Assembly: GCA_029259115.1 (NCBI GenBank) | Contig: JAPDJO010000030.1 | Span: 1 to 35,162 of the forward strand | Reading direction: 5' to 3' | DNA: 35,162 nucleotides | From: Thermoplasmatota archaeon | GTDB lineage: Archaea > Thermoplasmatota > E2 > DHVEG-1 > B18-G2 | In this document: positions 1 to 8,889 of the stretch, in pieces | Layout of the letters: each line of letters begins with the position of its first letter | How positions within the stretch are numbered: the stretch's first letter is position 1 | Notes under the pieces: generated by a model | Seen by the model: the letters and a program-made list of their open reading frames with translations, nothing else | The model's database searches: none | What the model was told of the DNA's origin: nothing | Program-made: the position numbers and the translations under genes

Positions 1-48
1 GTGGAAGCAACAAGAGAAGCGTATGAAAAGACAGAGGTGAAAGCATGA
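1..48 (+). CDS. porG: Pyruvate:ferredoxin oxidoreductase gamma subunit, C-terminal end (partial)
   Basis: The first 15 codons form an open frame ending in TGA at 46-48, which overlaps the ATG of porD at 45 as ATGA. The residues read VEATREAYEKTEVKA, a charged helical tail like the end of archaeal POR gamma subunits. The identification rests mainly on the usual archaeal gene order gamma-delta-alpha-beta and on the translational overlap; the tail alone is not diagnostic. The rest of the gene lies upstream of the window. Confidence 0.7.
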   Translation: MEATREAYEKTEVKA

Positions 49-311
49 AGATAGAGATAGGTGGTGTGATCAAGAAACCGGGCTCAAGTATTGAATACAA
101 GACCGGGGGCTGGAGAACATTCAAGCCTGTTATTGACCCAAATAAATGTATAAGTTGCTGGATATGTGTTGGTTTCTGTCCAGATGCTGCTATCGAGAAG
201 ACGGAAAGAGGGAAGCCACCAATCATCGATTATGATTACTGCAAGGGTTGTGGAATATGTGCAAACGAATGCCCGAAAAATGCGATAGAAATGGTTCTGG
301 AGGAGAAGTAG
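45..311 (+). CDS. porD: Pyruvate:ferredoxin oxidoreductase delta subunit, 2[4Fe-4S] ferredoxin
   Basis: This 88-aa ferredoxin-like subunit passes electrons from the catalytic core of the cytosolic pyruvate oxidoreductase to free ferredoxin. Two complete [4Fe-4S] motifs are visible: Cys35, 38, 41, 45 and Cys66, 69, 72, 76, each followed by Pro after the fourth Cys. The roughly 30-residue N-terminal extension is typical of POR delta rather than a free ferredoxin. The ATG overlaps the porG stop, and porA starts one base after the porD stop, so the four subunits are translated as a coupled set. A closely related 2-ketoacid oxidoreductase such as VOR cannot be excluded from this subunit alone. Confidence 0.95.
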   Translation: MKIEIGGVIKKPGSSIEYKTGGWRTFKPVIDPNKCISCWICVGFCPDAAIEKTERGKPPIIDYDYCKGCGICANECPKNAIEMVLEEK

Positions 312-312
312 T

Positions 313-1497
313 ATGAAGGTGATATTGAAGGGTAATGAGGCTGCCGCCCTCGCTGCAAAACTGGCAAAGCCTGATGTGGTTGCAGCATATCCAATAACTC
401 CTTCAACTGACTTTCCAGAAAAGATGTCGGAATTTGTTGCAAACGGAGAACTGCCTCACACTCAGTTTTTACCAGTAGAGAGTGAACACTCTGCTATGAG
501 CGCCTGCGTGGGCGCTGCTGCAGCAGGAGCAAGGGTATGCACGGCAACTGCATCTCAGGGCTTAGAGCTTATGCACGAGATTCTCTTCATAGCGAGTGGA
601 ATGAGATTGCCCATAGTTCTCTACAACGCAAACAGAGCATTATCTGCGCCGATAAACATATGGTGTGATCATCAGGATACAATATCAGCGAGAGATACCG
701 GATGGATACAGTTCTATGCAGAAAACAACCAAGAGATCTTTGATCTCATGTTGATAGCATTTAGAGTTGCTGAGGACAAGAGAGTTCTCCTCCCAGCTAT
801 GGCATGTATAGATGCTTTCGTTTGTACTCATACATTTGAGCCAGTTGATGTTCCTTCTCAGGAAGAGATTGACGATTTTCTCCCACCATACAAACCAGAG
901 CATGTGAAACTTGATCCAGAAGACCCATGGACACTCGGACCTTTTGGAGTTCCAGAGTACTATCAGGAGATGAGATATGCTCAACATCTTGCCATGAAAA
1001 ATGCTGAAAAGGTGATAGATGAGGTATTTCAGGATTTCGAGAAGAGATTTGGTAGAAAATACCAGAAAGTCACGCCTTACAGGACAGAGGATGCAGATAT
1101 AATATTCATTACCATAGGTTCGATAAGCGGAACAGCCAAGGAATTCGTTGACAAGGTTAGAGAAGAGGGCAAGAAAGTAGGTACAATAAAGATAACGGTT
1201 CTCAGACCATTCCCATTCAAGGAGATTTTACCGTTGATAAAGAACGCGAAAGTCGTTGCAACCCTGGAGAGAAACATATCAATGGGATACGGTGGAGCGG
1301 TCTATGCTGATCTGGCTGGAACATTGATAAACGAGGAGAAAAAACCTGTACTGATAGATTTCATCCTCGGTCTTGGAGGCAGGGATGTAACATTCAAGGA
1401 CTTCAACGAAATCCTTGATGTCTGCGAGAAGGTGATGGCAGGAGAGAAGGTGGAGAGACCCGTATGGATAGGTGTTAAGAAGGAGTTGATAGAATGA
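313..1497 (+). CDS. porA: Pyruvate:ferredoxin oxidoreductase alpha subunit
   Basis: The 394-aa catalytic subunit acts with PorB to convert pyruvate, CoA and oxidised ferredoxin to acetyl-CoA, CO2 and reduced ferredoxin. The N-terminal pyrimidine-binding domain starts with the family signature YPITPST near residues 26-32, followed by an ESEHSAMS segment and TATASQGL. A transketolase C-terminal-like domain ([17 protein letters not shown], then [10 protein letters not shown]) follows after about residue 255. Length and domain order are normal for the split archaeal enzyme. Its stop overlaps the porB start as ATGA. POR is the likeliest member of the 2-oxoacid oxidoreductase family because all four subunits are present in POR order. 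Confidence 0.95.
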   Translation: MKVILKGNEAAALAAKLAKPDVVAAYPITPSTDFPEKMSEFVANGELPHTQFLPVESEHSAMSACVGAAAAGARVCTATASQGLELMHEILFIASGMRLPIVLYNANRALSAPINIWCDHQDTISARDTGWIQFYAENNQEIFDLMLIAFRVAEDKRVLLPAMACIDAFVCTHTFEPVDVPSQEEIDDFLPPYKPEHVKLDPEDPWTLGPFGVPEYYQEMRYAQHLAMKNAEKVIDEVFQDFEKRFGRKYQKVTPYRTEDADIIFITIGSISGTAKEFVDKVREEGKKVGTIKITVLRPFPFKEILPLIKNAKVVATLERNISMGYGGAVYADLAGTLINEEKKPVLIDFILGLGGRDVTFKDFNEILDVCEKVMAGEKVERPVWIGVKKELIE

Positions 1498-2408
1498 ATG
1501 TTGAATCTCTCCTTGCTCCGGGTCATAGGGCATGTGCTGGATGTGGACCAGCAATAGCAATAAGACAGTTGCTTGAGGCTGCAGGCAAGAATACAATAAT
1601 CGTCGAGGCAACAGGTTGTATGGAGGTAACAACCACGCCTTACCCTCAAACAGCATGGAAGGTTCCATGGTTACATGTTGCTTTCGAGAATGCTGCTGCA
1701 GCAGCAAGCGGAGTGGAAGCCGCTTATAGAGCGATGATCGCGAAGGGGATCATACCAAAGGACAAGATGCCGAACATCATAGCTCTCGCCGGAGATGGGG
1801 GTACATTCGATATAGGTATCCAGGCTCTCTCTGGCATGCTCGAGAGGGGACACAAAGTTCTCTATGTATGCTACGACAACGAAGCATATATGAACACAGG
1901 TATACAGAGATCATCTGCAACACCTCTTGGTGCTGCAACGACGACATCTCCTGCCGGAAAGGTTATACCGGGGAAGATGACCAGAAAAAAACCAATAGCG
2001 ATGATTGCAGCGGCTCATGATATTCCCTATGTTGCAACAGCAAGCATTGCGTATCCTGCAGATTTCAAGAACAAGGTGAAAAAAGCTTTGAGTGTAGATG
2101 GACCATCTTTCATACATGTTTTTGCTCCATGTCCCACTGGGTGGAGATTCGGAACAGAGCAGACCGTTGAACTTGCAAGACTAGCAGTGGAGACAGGAGT
2201 GTTTGTTCTTTATGAAATAACCGAAGAGAATCCTCTCAAACCTATTATCACCAAAAAATTGAAAGATAGAAAGCCAGTAGAGGAGTATTTGAAGATACAA
2301 GGAAGATTTAGGCATCTCTTCAAGCCTGTAAAAAGACAAGATATCATCGATAAAATACAGAAAGAAGTAGACAGGAAGTGCGAGTTATTCGGTGTGGATG
2401 ATAAATAA
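1494..2408 (+). CDS. porB: Pyruvate:ferredoxin oxidoreductase beta subunit, TPP-binding
   Basis: The 304-aa thiamine-diphosphate subunit of POR. The TPP/Mg motif is GDGGT at residues 99-103 followed by NEAYMNTG at 128-135. Cys14, Cys17, Cys41 and a Cys near residue 213 (in APCPTGW) are the expected four ligands of the proximal [4Fe-4S] cluster. Length is normal for archaeal PorB. It is the last gene of the por operon: the next gene, at 2418, runs toward it with only nine bases between, which leaves no separate terminator and means the two transcripts must overlap at their 3' ends. Confidence 0.95.
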   Translation: MNVESLLAPGHRACAGCGPAIAIRQLLEAAGKNTIIVEATGCMEVTTTPYPQTAWKVPWLHVAFENAAAAASGVEAAYRAMIAKGIIPKDKMPNIIALAGDGGTFDIGIQALSGMLERGHKVLYVCYDNEAYMNTGIQRSSATPLGAATTTSPAGKVIPGKMTRKKPIAMIAAAHDIPYVATASIAYPADFKNKVKKALSVDGPSFIHVFAPCPTGWRFGTEQTVELARLAVETGVFVLYEITEENPLKPIITKKLKDRKPVEEYLKIQGRFRHLFKPVKRQDIIDKIQKEVDRKCELFGVDDK

Positions 2409-2417
2409 GAAAGAGTG

Positions 2418-3158
2418 TTAACTTGGGATACCGGTTGGCTCAATAACTCCCTGGACTTCAGATGATAGATTATTTGTCGTAGAGACAACTACACATTTAC
2501 CTGTTACACATCTTATGTACAACCAGTACAACATCTCCATTAGTGCTCCCATCAGTGCAGCGAGCCCATCTAATCCTAGGATCCAGAAAAGCCATCTCAG
2601 AGCGTTGAGAAGCCACATTAACAGTATAATGAATATACAGAAAATCTTTGGTGTAGCTGCAAAATTACTTGTCTGTCTTAACAGTCTACTTAGAGAGGTA
2701 ATCGTGGGTTTATTTATTTTCTGTAAACCTTCCTTCAGATCCCTGTTGTCGAGAGATTTAATATGTGATACGAACTCGTTTTCAGCACTTTTTACTTCAC
2801 TCAGCTCGTTACTCTCTACTCTTATCTTCTTGACTTTTGATACAACGGCAGAAGATGGCATAATATTTACAAGAACGTTTTTTTCCTCTATTGATAGAGA
2901 TGCCACTACGTCCAAAACCTCTTCAAAATACCTATCTTTGGTGGCTTCATCCCATCTGATACCCCTTTTCTCTATAAGATAAGCTATTTTTCTGGCTATG
3001 CTTTTTGCTTTTTCAAGATCCATGTTATTCATTTTGTTCTCCAGTTCTCTCTGCATAGAAACAACAGGTTGTGCATGTACTGCTGGTGTTATCGAGACGG
3101 TCATAAGTATTAGAATGGTTGCTCCACAAACGACAAAGATATTTCTTTTTCTCAGCAT
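2418..3158 (-). CDS. Secreted or membrane-anchored protein of unknown function
   Basis: I do not recognise this 246-aa protein. Residues 1-30 form a signal peptide (basic MLRKRN, hydrophobic core, AVHAQ cleavage-like end). Residues 35-165 are charged and helical with coiled-coil-like spacing. Residues about 172-216 are two adjacent, unusually Trp- and Leu-rich hydrophobic segments that should insert in the membrane, followed by a short polar tail with two Cys (CVTGKC). The ATG at 3158 lies one base after an AGGGGTGA ribosome-binding site, which is unusually close. A TATA-like sequence lies upstream near 3188-3200. It stands alone between por and the DHH gene, so context does not reveal a role. 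Confidence 0.75.
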   Translation of the reverse strand: MLRKRNIFVVCGATILILMTVSITPAVHAQPVVSMQRELENKMNNMDLEKAKSIARKIAYLIEKRGIRWDEATKDRYFEEVLDVVASLSIEEKNVLVNIMPSSAVVSKVKKIRVESNELSEVKSAENEFVSHIKSLDNRDLKEGLQKINKPTITSLSRLLRQTSNFAATPKIFCIFIILLMWLLNALRWLFWILGLDGLAALMGALMEMLYWLYIRCVTGKCVVVSTTNNLSSEVQGVIEPTGIPS

Positions 3159-3356
3159 CTCACCCCTTTGCCATTCTCAATATCAAATATATAATAAATC
3201 ACGTTTTAACATTTTCCATTTAATCTATCAAATTTTTATAATTTTACTGTGAAGAGGGTTTCTTAAACCGCCAGCAGAGTATAAAGTGAAAGGATCTCTT
3301 TATAATCAAAAACAAAGTTTAATTAGCTTTTCAGATATTAGGATGTCGAGGATGGG

Positions 3357-4703
3357 ATGCATATAGTAGATAAATCCAAGGAGATAGCCGAGTTTATAAA
3401 AAGGCAAGACAATTTTCACATTATAGCCCATTTAGATGCTGATGGTATATCTGCTGGTGCCATCGCCGTAAAAACCTTAGAGAGATTGGGTAAGGAATTC
3501 GACGTAGATTTTGTCAAACAAGTAGATCAAGACACGCTGAGAAATATCTTGGAAAAGAATATGGATGTGCTGTGGTTTGTTGATTTGAGCATAAATGTAG
3601 ATTTAAATTTTGATAATGTTATAGTAACAGACCATCACAGGTCTATGAAAAGATTCAGATACTCTTTGAATCCCAATGATTTCGGTTTTGATGGTGGAAC
3701 AGAGCTGAGCGGCGCCGGCGCAACCTACCTCGTAGCTAGGAGTATAAGCAGAGGTAATATGGATTTGTCCTATCTTGCAGTAGTAGGTGCATGTGGAGAT
3801 CTTCAAGATAGGAGAAACAGGAAACTAGTGAGTATCAATAGGGATATTCTCCGAGATTCAGTAAAGATTAACCTTATAGATATCATAAAAGACATTCAAT
3901 ATTTTGGCAGAGAGAGCAAGCCATTGTTTAGACTACTATTCTATGCCGATGATCCCGTTATTCCCGGAGTTAGTGGATCTGAGGAGGCATGTATAGCGTT
4001 TCTCCTAGATTTGGGTTTTAATAGAAGGGACATATACAGAAGATGGGTAGATCTAGATCGGAATAAAAAGAGAAAGATGCTCTCAGAGATTGCCAGAAGG
4101 CTATTGGGCAGAGGTTTCGGGGCAACTTTTGTCAGGAGATTGATAGGGGAGGTATATATTCTCAAAAATGAGAAAGAGGGAACAGAACTCCATGATGCAA
4201 GGGAATTTGCAACTCTATTGAACTCGACAGCCAGATACGGTAGACCAGATATAGCACTGAAGATTTGTTTGGGAGAAAGAGAGAAATATCTCAAAGAGGC
4301 CAGAAGATTTCTAGATAACCATCGACAAAATCTATCTAGCAGTTTACAGATAGCGAGATCCAGAGTGGAAAGAAGAAAATATCTATGCTATTTTCATGCG
4401 GAGAATAAGATAAAAGATACAATTGTTGGAAGTGTAACTTCTATGTTATCTAGGGAGTTTTCATCACATCCAATAGTTGGTTTTGCTAATGGAGACAACG
4501 GCAATGTTAAAGTTTCCGCAAGGTATAGAGGCAAAGGCATAGATCTATCGAGAGCAATCTATACGGCAGCTCTTTCTGTTGGAGGTACAGGAGGAGGACA
4601 TAGAAGAGCGGCTGGTGCTCTTATACCAAGAGGTACGGAGGAAGAGTTTCTTGATGTATTCGAAAGAGAGATAGAAAATCAACTTTCTTTGGAAGTTTTA
4701 TAG
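3357..4703 (+). CDS. DHH-family single-strand exonuclease, archaeal RecJ/GAN-like
   Basis: The 448-aa protein has the DHH phosphoesterase core: AHLDADG at residues 24-30 (metal-binding Asp27 and Asp29), an Asp in the WFVDLS strand near residue 76, and the name-giving DHH at 92-94. The C-terminal DHHA1 domain carries the signature GGGHRRAAGA near 412-421. Archaeal members of this size include RecJ-like nucleases and GAN, which associates with GINS and replicative helicase, so a replication or repair exonuclease of the cytosol is the natural assignment. All motif residues are present, so it should be active, unlike Cdc45. Its last 25 bases overlap the convergent FKBP gene. Confidence 0.88.
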   Translation: MHIVDKSKEIAEFIKRQDNFHIIAHLDADGISAGAIAVKTLERLGKEFDVDFVKQVDQDTLRNILEKNMDVLWFVDLSINVDLNFDNVIVTDHHRSMKRFRYSLNPNDFGFDGGTELSGAGATYLVARSISRGNMDLSYLAVVGACGDLQDRRNRKLVSINRDILRDSVKINLIDIIKDIQYFGRESKPLFRLLFYADDPVIPGVSGSEEACIAFLLDLGFNRRDIYRRWVDLDRNKKRKMLSEIARRLLGRGFGATFVRRLIGEVYILKNEKEGTELHDAREFATLLNSTARYGRPDIALKICLGEREKYLKEARRFLDNHRQNLSSSLQIARSRVERRKYLCYFHAENKIKDTIVGSVTSMLSREFSSHPIVGFANGDNGNVKVSARYRGKGIDLSRAIYTAALSVGGTGGGHRRAAGALIPRGTEEEFLDVFEREIENQLSLEVL

Positions 4704-5806
4704 ACCTTCTCAACCTTTAGATCGAAGATTAGCGTTTTGTCAGCCAGTTTATCAAAACTGTACATGAAGGATGGGTCCATCATTCTTATATATGAGAATA
4801 TCTCTCTAAGAGCCTCAATTGGGTAACTCTCTGTTATATTTATGGTCTGATTCCTTTTTATGATAAATACTCTATCGAAATCTCTATAAGTTTTATTTCC
4901 ATCAGGCATCGTATATGATGCATTTATCTTATCCGACGTTATATTCTCAACTTTATACTGATAGCTGAAGAAACCCATTGATACAGTTATTGTATCATTT
5001 ATTTCGGGTTCAATTTCTACTACTATCAGATCATCAGTTAAATTCTCTACAAGAGATTTATTTTCTGGAAAGTTTACTATGCTCCCATTCGATGCGTCAT
5101 ACCATATAAACGTGAAATTTTCACCTTTTTCCGTCGTTGGATTTATGTAAACCCAAGCCCTTGTTTTGTTTATTTTGGTTATGACTGAAGAGTTTTTCCA
5201 ACATGGATAAGGATTTAGTGACTCAGGTAGTGTGTCACCCTCTTTGAGCCCCCCTATTCGTAAGGTGTAGAGTGTAGTTGTACCATTTCCATAGAAACTT
5301 TGAAAATCTTCAGGCATTGACACGTTTTCTTTTATATCCACAACCTCAAGAGGATAAGGCATTCCGCTGATATTTAAGATATCCCCAATCTTGGGTTTTA
5401 CTCCATATCCCTTCTCTGGAGGTATAGTAACAGTTTTTGTTTCTCCCTCTTTCATACCTATTAGCCCTTCTAAAACTCCTTTAATATAGTTAGAAGAGTA
5501 TTCTTCGTACCCTTCCGGTGGAAAACCACCTTCGAGATCTACATATATCTTGAGAGGTTGATAAGTTCTGTTTTCATTATAAATATTGTTTTCCTTAGCT
5601 ACATCTTCGTATGATGTATCGAATATAGTTCCGTTATCTGCATATCTTGCTATGTAATCGACTTCTACACAGTCTCCTACCTCGACAACCTTAGGTTGAT
5701 AAAACATTTTCTCTAGGTCTTGTTTAAAAGCATACATCCCCAGAGCTACTATCACAATGACTATGAGCGCAACTAAAGCGTATACTCCAGATTTCTCTAA
5801 CTGCAT
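4679..5806 (-). CDS. Membrane-anchored extracellular FKBP-type peptidyl-prolyl isomerase
   Basis: A 375-aa protein with one N-terminal membrane segment (about residues 9-27) and a SlyD-like FKBP domain after about residue 40 (VEVGDCVEVDYIARYADNG, LEGLIGMKEGETKT, PPEKGYG). The part beyond about residue 180 is a C-terminal extension of unknown fold. About 17 N-x-S/T sequons occur after the membrane segment, the density expected of a glycosylated exterior domain. It should catalyse proline isomerisation or act as a chaperone for exported proteins at the cell surface. It lies 18 bases downstream of the agmatinase gene on the same strand and overlaps the 3' end of the DHH gene. A second, cytosolic FKBP is encoded at 17967. 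Confidence 0.9.
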   Translation of the reverse strand: MQLEKSGVYALVALIVIVIVALGMYAFKQDLEKMFYQPKVVEVGDCVEVDYIARYADNGTIFDTSYEDVAKENNIYNENRTYQPLKIYVDLEGGFPPEGYEEYSSNYIKGVLEGLIGMKEGETKTVTIPPEKGYGVKPKIGDILNISGMPYPLEVVDIKENVSMPEDFQSFYGNGTTTLYTLRIGGLKEGDTLPESLNPYPCWKNSSVITKINKTRAWVYINPTTEKGENFTFIWYDASNGSIVNFPENKSLVENLTDDLIVVEIEPEINDTITVSMGFFSYQYKVENITSDKINASYTMPDGNKTYRDFDRVFIIKRNQTINITESYPIEALREIFSYIRMMDPSFMYSFDKLADKTLIFDLKVEKVYKTSKES

Positions 5807-5824
5807 AGCTTGAGAACAGTTAAC

Positions 5825-6727
5825 TCATATATAAGGGTTGTTTTTCCATATCTCTGCTATAGCTATTCTTATAATTTTGGCAGCCAGTATAGATGTTATA
5901 CCCATGTCATAGGTTGGACATACTTCAACCAAGTCAAAACCAACCATCCTATCTGAAAACCTCTCGATTATCCTAATAACATCTTCTGGAGAGATTCCAA
6001 AGGGCTCAGGCGTAGATACGCCAGGCGCATGCGAGGGATCTATAACATCAAAGTCCAGAGAAATATAGACATTTTGCTCTCCTAGATTCTTACTCATTTC
6101 ATCTAGAATACTCTCTATACCTCTGGATCGAATCTCTTTTGATGTTATAATTTTCAACCCTTTTTTTCTCGCCTCCTCTAACTCGTTCTTTTCAGCCGAT
6201 CTTACACCTAGAGCCAGAATATTGTCCATATCTACCTTATCTGCCATCCTTCTAAGGGTACAGGCGTGATTATATCTGTTATTTTCATATTTATCTCTAA
6301 AATCAAGATGAGCATCCAAGAAAATAACAAATATGTCATCGAGGTTTTCCAATACTCCTACAGAAATGGAGTGTTCTCCACCAATAGCTATAGGTATTTT
6401 CCCATTCTCTATGATCCTCTTACTAAATTTTGACACCTCATCAATCATCTCTCTGCTTCCTTTTTCCTCCACGTCAAGATCTCCATGGTCATGCATGGGA
6501 ATCTCTGAGAAATCTACTCCAGTAAATAAATCAAAACTCTCAAAGTTCCAGCTAGCTAATCTTATCTCCTTTGGAGCTAATCTTGCTCCATATCTAAAAG
6601 AGGATGTTTTATCATAAGGTACACCAAAAATGATAAATTTTGATTTGCCAAAACTCTCTTCAGCATCCGCAAAATAATTAGGAAATTCTCTCATGCGATG
6701 CTGAATTGAGATAAGATTTTTATCCAT
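5825..6727 (-). CDS. speB: Agmatinase-family ureohydrolase
   Basis: A roughly 300-aa ureohydrolase that hydrolyses agmatine, or N1-aminopropylagmatine in thermophilic archaea, with release of urea for polyamine synthesis. The binuclear Mn site is complete: GGEHS, DAHLDFRD and SLDFDVIDP, followed by the substrate-loop PGVSTPEP and GFDLVEVCP. I chose the ATG at 6727 (MDKNLISIQ): the frame is open further up to 6862, but that would run deep into the divergent phosphoesterase gene and adds a non-family sequence. Only 18 bases separate the two divergent starts. It fits with BpsA at 18463, which extends the polyamine chain. Arginase or formiminoglutamase activity is possible but less likely. Confidence 0.9.
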   Translation of the reverse strand: MDKNLISIQHRMREFPNYFADAEESFGKSKFIIFGVPYDKTSSFRYGARLAPKEIRLASWNFESFDLFTGVDFSEIPMHDHGDLDVEEKGSREMIDEVSKFSKRIIENGKIPIAIGGEHSISVGVLENLDDIFVIFLDAHLDFRDKYENNRYNHACTLRRMADKVDMDNILALGVRSAEKNELEEARKKGLKIITSKEIRSRGIESILDEMSKNLGEQNVYISLDFDVIDPSHAPGVSTPEPFGISPEDVIRIIERFSDRMVGFDLVEVCPTYDMGITSILAAKIIRIAIAEIWKNNPYI

Positions 6728-6745
6728 TTCTACTATGCGTAGCTT

Positions 6746-7348
6746 ATGCGACTGATAGCCATAGCTGATATCCATGGTAAGCAGTATAGAGTGAATGACC
6801 TCATAAAAAATATAGAGGAGTATTCTCCCGAGATAGTGATTATATGTGGTGATATAACCCATTTTGGGCCAGGAGAACTTGCAAAGGTTTTGTTGGATCA
6901 GATTCCAGTAAAAACTCTAGCTATACATGGGAATATAGATAGCGAAGATGTTTTGGATTATATAGATAAAAGCAAGGCAGAAAATATCCATCTGAGAGAG
7001 TACACTTACAAAGACCTTAAATTTGTAGGATTAGGGGGTAATCATTTCTCAGATGATGAGATCAAAGAAGTGAAGTCTCTGTTGGATGAGAACTCCATAT
7101 TCATTACCCATCTGCCACCATACAAGGTTCTGGACAATGCCATATTTGGCATACATGCGGGGAGCAGGGAGATAAGGCAGATAATAGAAGAAAAGAAACC
7201 AAGGTTGCATCTTTGCGGACATATCCATGAAAGACCCGGTTTTGATAGGCTGAACGACACAATCGTTGTAAACTGTTCAGCTGGAAAAAGCGGATCTGGC
7301 GCACTTATAGACATAGATGATGAAATAAGTGTCAAAATGCTTGAGTGA
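6746..7348 (+). CDS. Calcineurin-like metallophosphoesterase
   Basis: A 200-aa, single-domain phosphoesterase. The five family motifs are in order: ADIHG (Asp8, His10), CGDITHFG (Asp36), HGNID (Asn63), THLPPY, and CGHIHERPG near the C terminus. This makes a complete two-metal site. Small archaeal members of this kind hydrolyse phosphodiesters or nucleotides; the physiological substrate cannot be read from the sequence. The ATG at 6746 is close to the divergent agmatinase start. The gene is monocistronic: the next feature downstream is the tRNA pair on the other strand. Confidence 0.88.
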   Translation: MRLIAIADIHGKQYRVNDLIKNIEEYSPEIVIICGDITHFGPGELAKVLLDQIPVKTLAIHGNIDSEDVLDYIDKSKAENIHLREYTYKDLKFVGLGGNHFSDDEIKEVKSLLDENSIFITHLPPYKVLDNAIFGIHAGSREIRQIIEEKKPRLHLCGHIHERPGFDRLNDTIVVNCSAGKSGSGALIDIDDEISVKMLE

Positions 7349-7420
7349 GCCTTCCTTCAAATATCGTATCAAAAGCATCTTCTTTGATAGTACTTGAAAG
7401 CGAGATGTGAAAAATTCAAG

Positions 7421-7425
7421 AAAAA
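7421..7425 (-). terminator. Oligo-T terminator of the tRNA-Val/tRNA-Gln transcript
   Basis: On the minus strand five T residues follow directly after the discriminator base of tRNA-Gln. Archaeal RNA polymerase terminates at such oligo-T tracts without needing a hairpin. Confidence 0.6.
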
Positions 7426-7498
7426 TAGCCCCGCCAGGATTCGAACCTGGGTCGCGAGGTCCAGAGCCTCGCATGATTGACCACTACACCACGGGGCT
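7426..7498 (-). tRNA. tRNA-Gln (anticodon CTG)
   Basis: Read on the minus strand, 73 bases fold into a full cloverleaf. The acceptor arms AGCCCCG and CGGGGCT pair perfectly; the anticodon stem CGAGG/CCTCG encloses the loop CTCTGGA with anticodon CTG; the T arm has CAGG and the GTTCGAATC loop. The discriminator is A and CCA is not encoded, as is usual in archaea. The A1-U72 end pair agrees with what I recall for archaeal tRNA-Gln recognised by GatDE. No intron. It follows tRNA-Val by three bases. Confidence 0.95.
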
Positions 7499-7501
7499 AT
7501 A

Positions 7502-7574
7502 TGGGCTCGGCCGGATTCGAACCGGCGACCTCCGCGTTGTAAGCGCGACGTCATAACCCCTAGACCACGAGCCC
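7502..7574 (-). tRNA. tRNA-Val (anticodon TAC)
   Basis: Read on the minus strand, 73 bases form a cloverleaf with acceptor arms GGGCTCG/CGAGCCC, an anticodon stem TCGCG/CGCGG (closing with one G-U pair) and loop CTTACAA with anticodon TAC. The T arm contains CCGG-TTCGAAT-CCGG. Discriminator A, no encoded CCA, no intron. It is the first of two tRNAs on one transcript. Confidence 0.95.
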
Positions 7575-7596
7575 AGCAAAAGAGGAAATAACCAAC

Positions 7597-7607
7597 TATT
7601 ATATTTC
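7597..7607 (-). promoter_or_regulatory. TATA-like promoter of the tRNA pair
   Basis: On the minus strand the sequence GAAATATAATA lies with its centre about 28 bases upstream of the first base of tRNA-Val, the expected place for an archaeal TATA box. It overlaps the stop codon of hflX, so the tRNAs have their own promoter at the end of that operon. Confidence 0.55.
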
Positions 7608-8889
7608 ATTTATGATAGACTTTACCTCCTATTCTTTTACATCTGTGTATCAACTTGTCTGCTATTCTTGGGTTTATTGATACATTAAGTACTATATTTT
7701 TTCCGTAATCCACGTTCTTTATCCAAGCCTTTTCAAATAGCTCTGACAAAAGCTTATGCCCCTCAGTGTTATTTGGGAGAATGATTTTTAGATCAACGGG
7801 AGAAGGGAGGTTTTTGCCTATCAGTTCTAACAATTTGTCTATATTTTTTCTTTTTCTTATAGATATAGCAACATAAGGTAGTCCATTTATCAGATCGCCC
7901 AAACTTTCGATTTTCTCCTTCAATGCTCTTTCATCCAACTCGTCTATCTTATTGAACACTATCAAAATCGAAGACCTTACACCAATTTCTCTTAATTCCC
8001 TAAGTGATGTGTCCAGTTTTTCCCTTACCTCTTGGATATCTTCACTTATGTCAACTAGAAGTAAAACCAAGTCTGCAACCTCTATCTCTTCTAAAGTAGA
8101 ATGAAATGCATCTATCACCCAAGCAGGTAGATTTCTTATGAATCCGACTGTATCTGTTAGTAAAATTGGGGGTCTAGAAAAACTCATTTTTTCACTTAAT
8201 CTTGCTGTTGTCGTAGAAAGAGTAGAAAACAACAACTCTTCGACTTTCACATTTTCCTTTGTCAAGAGATTAAGCAAGCTACTTTTTCCAGCATTTGTGT
8301 ATCCTGCTATTGCTATAAGATAAAATCCTATCTCTCTCCTGTGTTTTCTTCTAATCTCTCTATTTTCCCTTATCTTTTCTAGGTCTTTCCTTATCTTCCT
8401 CATCTGCCTTTTTATCATCTCATAGTAATCATCAACCTGATACTCTCCTCCTGCCATGTATCCCGGATGCTCTCCAGCCCTTGATCTATGTATTAACTCT
8501 CTAACAAAAGGCCTTTCATATCTCAGCTGTGCTAGTCTCACTTGAAGTTTTGCTTCTTTGCTTTCCGCTCTTCTCTCAAATATTGACAAGATGAGTCTCA
8601 ATCTGTCATATACCTCGATGCCAAACTCCTTTTCTAAATTGAACCACTGTGAAGGTTTGAGATCACTATCAACTATAGCTAAATCGATTTCTCTATTTTC
8701 TTTCAAAAAATTTTTTATCTCCTCTATCTTTCCTTTCCCTATAAATGTTCTAACATCAGGAGATTCTCTCCTCTGGATGAATTCTTTTACGATCTCAAAA
8801 TCTAGAGTTTTTGCAAGAGATTTTATCTCCTTGGTATCATGTGATGTGGAGATTAGTATAGCTTTCCTCAGATTACTTTTCCCTCCCAA
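7606..8889 (-). CDS. hflX: HflX-type GTPase
   Basis: A 427-aa GTPase of the Obg-HflX class; relatives bind the 50S ribosomal subunit and rescue or split stalled ribosomes. An N-terminal HflX domain (about 1-185) with a helical linker precedes the G domain: G1 GYTNAGKS at 196-203, a Thr-rich switch I (STLSTTTARL), G3 DTVGF at 246-250 and G4 NKID at 313-316. The glycine-rich linker reads AGEHPGYMAGGEYQ, unlike the RGPGE loop usual in bacterial HflX. Its start at 8889 overlaps the 3' end of the upstream lipid-synthesis gene by 17 bases, so it is last in a four-gene operon with glyA. Confidence 0.92.
   Translation of the reverse strand: MGGKSNLRKAILISTSHDTKEIKSLAKTLDFEIVKEFIQRRESPDVRTFIGKGKIEEIKNFLKENREIDLAIVDSDLKPSQWFNLEKEFGIEVYDRLRLILSIFERRAESKEAKLQVRLAQLRYERPFVRELIHRSRAGEHPGYMAGGEYQVDDYYEMIKRQMRKIRKDLEKIRENREIRRKHRREIGFYLIAIAGYTNAGKSSLLNLLTKENVKVEELLFSTLSTTTARLSEKMSFSRPPILLTDTVGFIRNLPAWVIDAFHSTLEEIEVADLVLLLVDISEDIQEVREKLDTSLRELREIGVRSSILIVFNKIDELDERALKEKIESLGDLINGLPYVAISIRKRKNIDKLLELIGKNLPSPVDLKIILPNNTEGHKLLSELFEKAWIKNVDYGKNIVLNVSINPRIADKLIHRCKRIGGKVYHK

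Noticed and set aside
6728..6862. N-terminal extension of the agmatinase frame up to 6862
   Set aside because: It would overlap the divergent phosphoesterase gene by 117 bases and adds a sequence unlike the family; the ATG at 6727 is sufficient.
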